Shown: piece by piece, positions 59,101 to 64,000 of the stretch
Numbering within the stretch: position 1 is the stretch's first letter
Layout: every line of letters starts with the position of its first letter
Source: Anaeramoeba flamelloides
Lineage: Eukaryota; Metamonada; Anaeramoebidae
Length of the DNA: 64,000 nt
Reading direction: 5' to 3'
Assembly: GCA_027625915.1 (NCBI GenBank)
Contig: JANTQA010000042.1
Coordinates: 880,001-944,000, forward strand
Notes under the pieces: model-generated
The model's database searches: none
What the model saw: the letters and a program-made list of their open reading frames with translations, nothing else
What the model was told of the DNA's origin: nothing
Translations under genes and position numbers: made by a program

Positions 59101-62100
59101 ATTTTTTGATTTTTTTTTTTGATTTTTTGATTTTGTTTGTTTCATTTTAATTTTATTTATTGTTGAAATTTTTGGTTATTATTGTTGTTAATTTTGGTGT
59201 TTTGTTATTGAATATTTTGAAGAAAAACAAAAAATTTAAAAAGAATAAGCAGAAAAATAAGTGGGATGTTACTGTTTTGGAAATATAATAAATAATTAAA
59301 TAATCTAAATGTTCGGAATATCATAAAAATACGAAGGAAGGTCAAATTAGATCCATAATCATCATAATCATAAATTACTCTATTAAGAATATAACAAGGG
59401 ATTAAAAATAAAAAAATAAAATATTAAATATCAAATTGGTTAGTTGTTTAAAACATAACTGTTTTTTTTTTTTTTATTATTTTACAATAAATTATTTCAA
59501 AAAAGATAAAAATAGTATTTTGTTTTATCTATACCAGAATTGGTAATTATGTATTATTTAAATTAAATGTTTTTAAAAGAAGTGTTTGAATTCAATTTTG
59601 GATTTTTATTTACTTTGATTTTTTTGTGAAAATAGAAATTAATCCAATTAATAAAAAAAAAAAAAAAAAAAAATGTTTGATAAATCAGAAAAAAAGATAT
59701 TTTTAAAATTTTTAGAATCAATTCTATCACAAATTTTAATTTTTAATTTTTTTTCATGTGTGTGATGTGGATTTGCAAAAACTAAATATTCGGTTTTGTT
59801 TAAAAATTATTCATCATTTTTGGTTTGAAATTCATGTACTTGAATTGAATTTGATTTTTTCAGTAATGGGAATGATGTTGGGAACTTTTAAATTGTGTCG
59901 GTTTTAAAAATCTTTAAAATTTTGTTACAGCCATTTTAAAAAAGTTAGTAACAAAAGTGTTACTCGGATTGCTTAAAAGAGTAAGTCAAACAATTTGGAC
60001 AACACCCTTGAATACTTTTATCTTGACTTTTTTAAAATGTCTGTAGGCTTTAGTAGATAAAGTAAAAAAAAAAAAAAAAAGAAATATGTTTATTTCTCTT
60101 TTTGTTTTTGAATGAATGCTGATATTATTAAGTGGTTTGGTAGTTGTAATTGGTGTCTTTTTTTTTTTTCAAATCATTCCAAAAAGTCAGAAATTAGTGT
60201 AGAAGTTCTTGAATTGTTCCCACCGGATTTTTTTTCCTCCATTTTCATTATGTAACGTCCATTTTCACGAGATGATTGCAGTTTTTAAATACGCTATATT
60301 CTCACAAAAATGGTAACTTTTAACTTGTTCTACTAACTATTTACATTATTAGGGAAAAAAGTCTTGGGGTGCAACGTTCAAAATTAAAATTGAAAAATAA
60401 AATTTTTACAAAAAAGAGAAAAACTGAATTTTTTTAGATCCTTTTTAATTTTATTCTTTCATAAATACCTTAAGTGCCAACTTTAAAAAGTTTTATCTCA
60501 GAGAATGATTTCTTTTAAATTATAATCATCTTTCAAATAGAGAATATTTGACCGTAAAAGTAATTGAGAATAGTGAATTTTGTAATATTGACTTTTTTTT
60601 TTGGAGAGTTAAACCAAGATCACTCTTCACAAAAGTAAAGTGAACCAAACAAGAAGACGATTCGGGACACAAAGTCCATTATTATGTTTTTTGTTGTTTT
60701 TTTGAATTGTTACGGAAAGGATCTTTTTTCATAAATAAGAAATGTATTTGCTTTACAGAGGGTTGAAGTTAAGACGAACTCATAAGATTATTGCTATCAT
60801 TATAATTCAATTTTTAATCATTGATGTTTGGTTTACTAATTTCTATAATTTATAGAGTACCATTACTCTTTTGAGAATCTCACCAATCGAAATTTGGTTA
60901 TTATTGGTTGTTTTTAAATATTAAAACAATAGCATTGAGTGAAAAGGGAAAAAATAATAAACATTGTTCTTTTTTTTTGTTTTTGTTACAATTTCAAAAG
61001 ATTATTAATCACATTTAAACCGACTTTTAATGAAAATTTCAGACTTGTATTTACTAGATTAATATTTTTTTTATTTAATTATTAATTCATCTGAAAATTA
61101 ACCAAAAAAAAGTATTATTGTAATCTTATTCTTTTTATGTTTTTTAATAAACTTATTATTGGTGGCAGGGTTTGTTATGAATTGAAAAAATAATCATGAA
61201 GTTTGCAGATTTATCTCTTTAGTTCCATTTCAAAATAAATGAAACAAAATTTTCATTCAGCTTTCCAAAAAAGAGTTTTTAAATCAGGTAATGTAATTTT
61301 TCAAATTTTTTAATTCCAAAGTCAGTTTTACCATTTTGGATAAAAACTTCAACATCATTTTTAATTGGGAACATTAATAGAACCTGAAAATGAAAAGTAA
61401 AATCAATAAAAAGAAGAAACCAATTAACTTCAAATAATAATCCATTATATTATTTTCAATCAACCAACAAATACAATTTAAATCTACTTGATTTATCGAA
61501 ATTGTTGATGTGGTTTTGGAGATGGTAAAAATAGTCAATTTTTTGAACAAATTTTTAATAATTGATCAATCAAAGAAAAACCCAGACCAAAAGATAGTAT
61601 TAAAAAAGCTGTTATTGTGGCGAATACTTCATTTTGTCTTTATTTATTTATTTATTCTTTTTATTGATTTGGATTACTTTTCATTTTCAGGTTCTATTAA
61701 TGTTCCCAATTAAAAACCGTGTTGAAGTTTTTTTCCTGTTTCACTTTTTTTCCACAATGGTTAATTATTAATTTACCTTTTTAGAATTTGGCCTTTTAAT
61801 GATTTATTTTCATTCTTGGAATGTGATTATTTTGGAAAGCTGACTGAAAAGTTTGATCTTTTAATTTTGCAATTAACAGTAGTTCCATTTTCAAAAATTA
61901 CTGAAAAGGGTGCCTTCCAAGATCAACAAAAAATATAAATTTCTTTTCTTGTATAACTTGTTTTTCAAAAAAGTTCATATTTCAAATTGAAAATAAAATT
62001 AAAGTGAAAAAAATGATTTAATTAAGGACAATTTTTGCCTTAGGAAATAGATTGTTATTATATGATGGGGTATATTATTTGTGGATTTATGGTGAAAATA

Positions 62101-62801
62101 TGGGTGATTTTCAAACCACCTTCTTCTCGTGAAAATGGACAATATATTTTTCTCGAAATTAAATGTAACTATTTGTTTCTGGAAAGGAAATGTTAACCTT
62201 TTTTGAATTAATTTTCTTTTTTTAATTGGATACAAAAAGAATGCTTTTTGAAAACAGTCCCTCAGTGGACAAAAAGTAAAAAAAAAAAAATTAATAAATG
62301 AAAATGAAAAAGAAAATTATTTATCAAAAAAAAAAAAGACAAAAACAATAAAAAAAATAAAAAAACAAACGAAATTATTGGTGGCATGAAGGAGAGATAA
62401 TCAAAGATAGCCGACGCTGATACAAAGTACTGGAATTTTTTATCTGCACAGTAAAATTTGAGTAAATAAACAAAAAGAAAAAAGAGAGCAAAGGCAAAAA
62501 GCGTTTTGATCGTAGTTTCGTTTGGTTCAACTTGAAGTTCATAAATAAGAATCATTATAAAAATTATATTAGTTATGTTGAGTATTAAGATCAAGAACGC
62601 ACCGGATGTTGTTGATATTTTTAATTTATTTTCAACCCAAGACTTGGTTTTTTTATAAAATTTTGGTTCGCCTAACATCCTTTCAGCTTGCTTTGAATGC
62701 TTAATAAGTAATTTTGAAAATTGTGAAAAGAAGCCAATCAAGACAAACAAACTTCCATAAACTACAGCTAAAAAGATCCATGCCTTTTCGAGCGTTTCCA
62801 T
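56136..62801 (-). CDS. BK-type (Slo/KCNMA-like) potassium channel, 3 exons
   Basis: Model: complement of 62371-62801, 59273-59379 and 56136-59059; introns 2991 and 213 nt, phases 2 and 1, both matching; about 1153 residues. Exon 1 gives an extra N-terminal helix like BK S0 (WIFLAVVYGSLFVLIGFF), S1, S2 and the S2-S3 part (KFYCADKKFQYFVSASAIFD, then YLSFMPPIIS). Exon 2 carries S4 with spaced arginines (LTFLRIFMIFRTFRLF). Exon 3 gives S5, the selectivity filter TVGYGD (about 234-239), S6, RCK1 (RHVILCGEIRLSTLYTF, LKNIMRVLSVID) and RCK2 (NHVIITGCNNSSLYDL, TAPDVLHAAMKLIF, NSYLITNPTAKTPIYPLDTI). It should be a voltage- and ligand-gated K+ channel. No canonical calcium bowl is visible. Two single-base slips occur: in an 8-A run near 57700 (7 expected) and a 9-T run near 56950 (10 expected). 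Net length stays in frame. The tail is Ser/Asp-rich. Confidence 0.9.
60257..62140. mobile_element. 1.9-kb TIR element, copy 2
   Basis: 1884 bp with inverted tips GTCCATTTTCACGAGA (60257-60272) and TCTCGTGAAAATGGAC (62125-62140). Very similar to 17974-19897 in blocks, but lacks that copy's 468-bp insert, holds a palindromic insert at about 61322-61770, and has a ~120-bp internal segment in the opposite orientation. No transposase frame. Confidence 0.75.
61322..61770. mobile_element. Palindromic repeat nested in the 1.9-kb element
   Basis: Arms mirror each other: TTGGGAACATTAATAGAACC at about 61364 and GGTTCTATTAATGTTCCCAA at about 61690; tips TTACCATTTTGGA and TCCACAATGGTTAA. Absent from the 17.97-kb copy. 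Relatives at 29570-30010 and 35320-35490. Confidence 0.7.
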
Positions 62802-64000
62802 AAATAAAAAAAATTGTTGAACAGCTTTTTTGAGATTTTTTGAAAAAATGAAATAGCTATGATTTTTTGATTTACTTCTTTTTGAAAACCTTGAGCTTGT
62901 TTTGTTGTAAAAAGTTTTAGGATATTAATTTTTGGTTTATTACCACTCTCGTTTGTTATTGATTTATATGAAAAATATATTTGGATGAAATAAATTATAC
63001 TGATAAATTCAAAAAGGTGTCTGAAAATTTTTACTTCATTTTCTTTTTTACAAATTTTTTTTACCCTTCGATTTGAATGAAGTATTTTATTACTTTAAAT
63101 CTTAATTAACTTTGTAAAATTCGTTGATCTTCCAAATATTCTGTTGTGAGGAACTGTTAGAAAAGTTGAGTTGATAGATTTATAAAAAAGGGAAATTGAC
63201 CGAATAGTTTATTACATATGCCTGAATTTATCAGTATCTTGTAAAAATGTTCCATTTTTTGACAAATAATAGAATTTGAATTGATTCTTCTCGCAAAACA
63301 GTTTTTGTAACTACTTTATGTGTATTTTGTTAGTAGATATTTATTATTCGATAAATCGAAGAAAAGGTAAAAAAACTTTTTTCCCTTTTGAAACTTAAAT
63401 ACCAGTAAATGTTCAATCACAAATCAGTAAAATTAAATCATATAGCAAATTGTGGTTTCGTTTTTATGAGTCTTAAATCTATCTAATCTGGTTCATAATA
63501 ATGAATATTTTCATTTTTTTTTGAAAATTACTTTTTATTTTTTCATGATTAAGGGAGCTGTACTGTATCAAAGGGTATATTTATTTTCAGTGGACTTGCA
63601 ATAATGAATGTTGATTTTTGTGGGGGTTGGTTAGTAAAAAAAAATTTCTCCAATTTGAAACGAAAAAAAATGAGAATTTAGCTATTTTTTGGAGGAAATT
63701 CAATTTTCAATAAGATCTCGAAGAAAAAATGAAAAAAAAGGTTGGGGAAAATCGTTTCTGTGGAAAAAAAGTACCGGGCATAACGTGGCATAGTCTATCT
63801 CCCTATTTTACCAATTAAAAATTCAAATTACAATTGATAAAACAATATGAGCAACTATGACACGTTATGCCCGGTACCTAAACTTTAGAAAAGTGAATTT
63901 TTTTTGGAAAAAAATTGCAAAATCAAAAAGAAAATGACAAAAAACCCTATTTTACCTTAAATCCAATCAAAAAAGTTTTTGTTCATCATTTCTCACACTC
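62802..64000. other. Upstream of BK gene; hairpin near window end
   Basis: No gene seen. The BK promoter should lie just above 62801. The only distinct structure is the hairpin at 63771-63877. Confidence 0.45.
63771..63877. repeat. Short hairpin element with GTACCGGGCATAACGTG arms
   Basis: 23-bp arms at 63771-63793 and 63855-63877 (one mismatch) enclose a 61-bp loop. The arms are far more GC-rich than their surroundings. TACCGGGCAT, preceded by an A run, also forms part of the tip of the foldback element at 295-905. Confidence 0.7.

Larger units (their letters stand above)
59380..62370 (-). other. Intron 1 of the BK channel gene (3.0 kb)
   Basis: Donor ATTTC/GTTTGT, acceptor TTCTTAATAG. Two thirds of it is the 1.9-kb element at 60257-62140. 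The rest (59380-60256) is AT-rich without a recognisable gene. Confidence 0.75.

Overview
The window is a very AT-rich nuclear segment from a single-celled eukaryote. Genes are split by GT-AG introns and separated by kilobases of repeat-rich, T/A-homopolymer-rich DNA. The protein set is an RCC1-plus-BTB protein, a TBC1D13-type Rab GAP, a glycine C-acetyltransferase, a cullin and a BK-type potassium channel. The distinctive C-terminal BTB segment of the RCC1/BTB protein (DYSGKSIESLEILIKYFYT) reminds me of the large RCC1/BTB families of the anaerobic amoebae Anaeramoeba (Metamonada). That assignment comes from memory and no search was run; another AT-rich protist is possible.

Layout. 0-6 kb holds repeats and a LINE scrap. 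6.5-7.9 kb (+) holds an RCC1/BTB gene whose first exon is not located. 8.98-20.69 kb (-) holds a four-exon TBC1D13-like RabGAP stretched by two introns of about 4.9 kb. 20.7-31.2 kb is mostly repeats, with the last exon of a single-pass membrane protein at 26.6-27.1 kb (-). 31.26-32.89 kb (-) holds a three-exon glycine C-acetyltransferase with two short introns. 32.9-41.6 kb is repeats. 41.6-50.3 kb (+) holds a three-exon cullin with a 5.4 kb first intron full of nested elements and a LINE fragment. 54.1-54.4 kb (-) holds a small tail-anchored coiled-coil protein. 56.1-62.8 kb (-) holds a three-exon BK/Slo channel with a 3.0 kb intron. The remainder is repeats.

Gene models. I rebuilt the TBC, KBL, cullin and BK genes by finding splice sites whose phases match and whose joined products align with the families without gaps. 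The S4 voltage sensor of the BK channel sits on its own 107-nt exon. Three coding frames (one in TBC, two in BK) break only inside A/T homopolymers, which looks more like run-length error than gene death.

Repeats. At least ten repeat families occur, most of them non-autonomous terminal-inverted-repeat elements, several nested. One small family has TA duplications and Tc1-like CAGTCAGT ends. Three families are bounded by TTAA, as in piggyBac-type insertion. One has a 3-bp TGA duplication. A 1.9-kb element lies in the large introns of both the TBC and BK genes. The two copies of that element differ by an internal inverted segment.

Functional links are modest. Cullins of the CUL3 class use BTB proteins as adaptors, so the BTB protein and the cullin could belong to one ubiquitin-ligase system, but they are 34 kb apart and nothing in the sequence ties them together.
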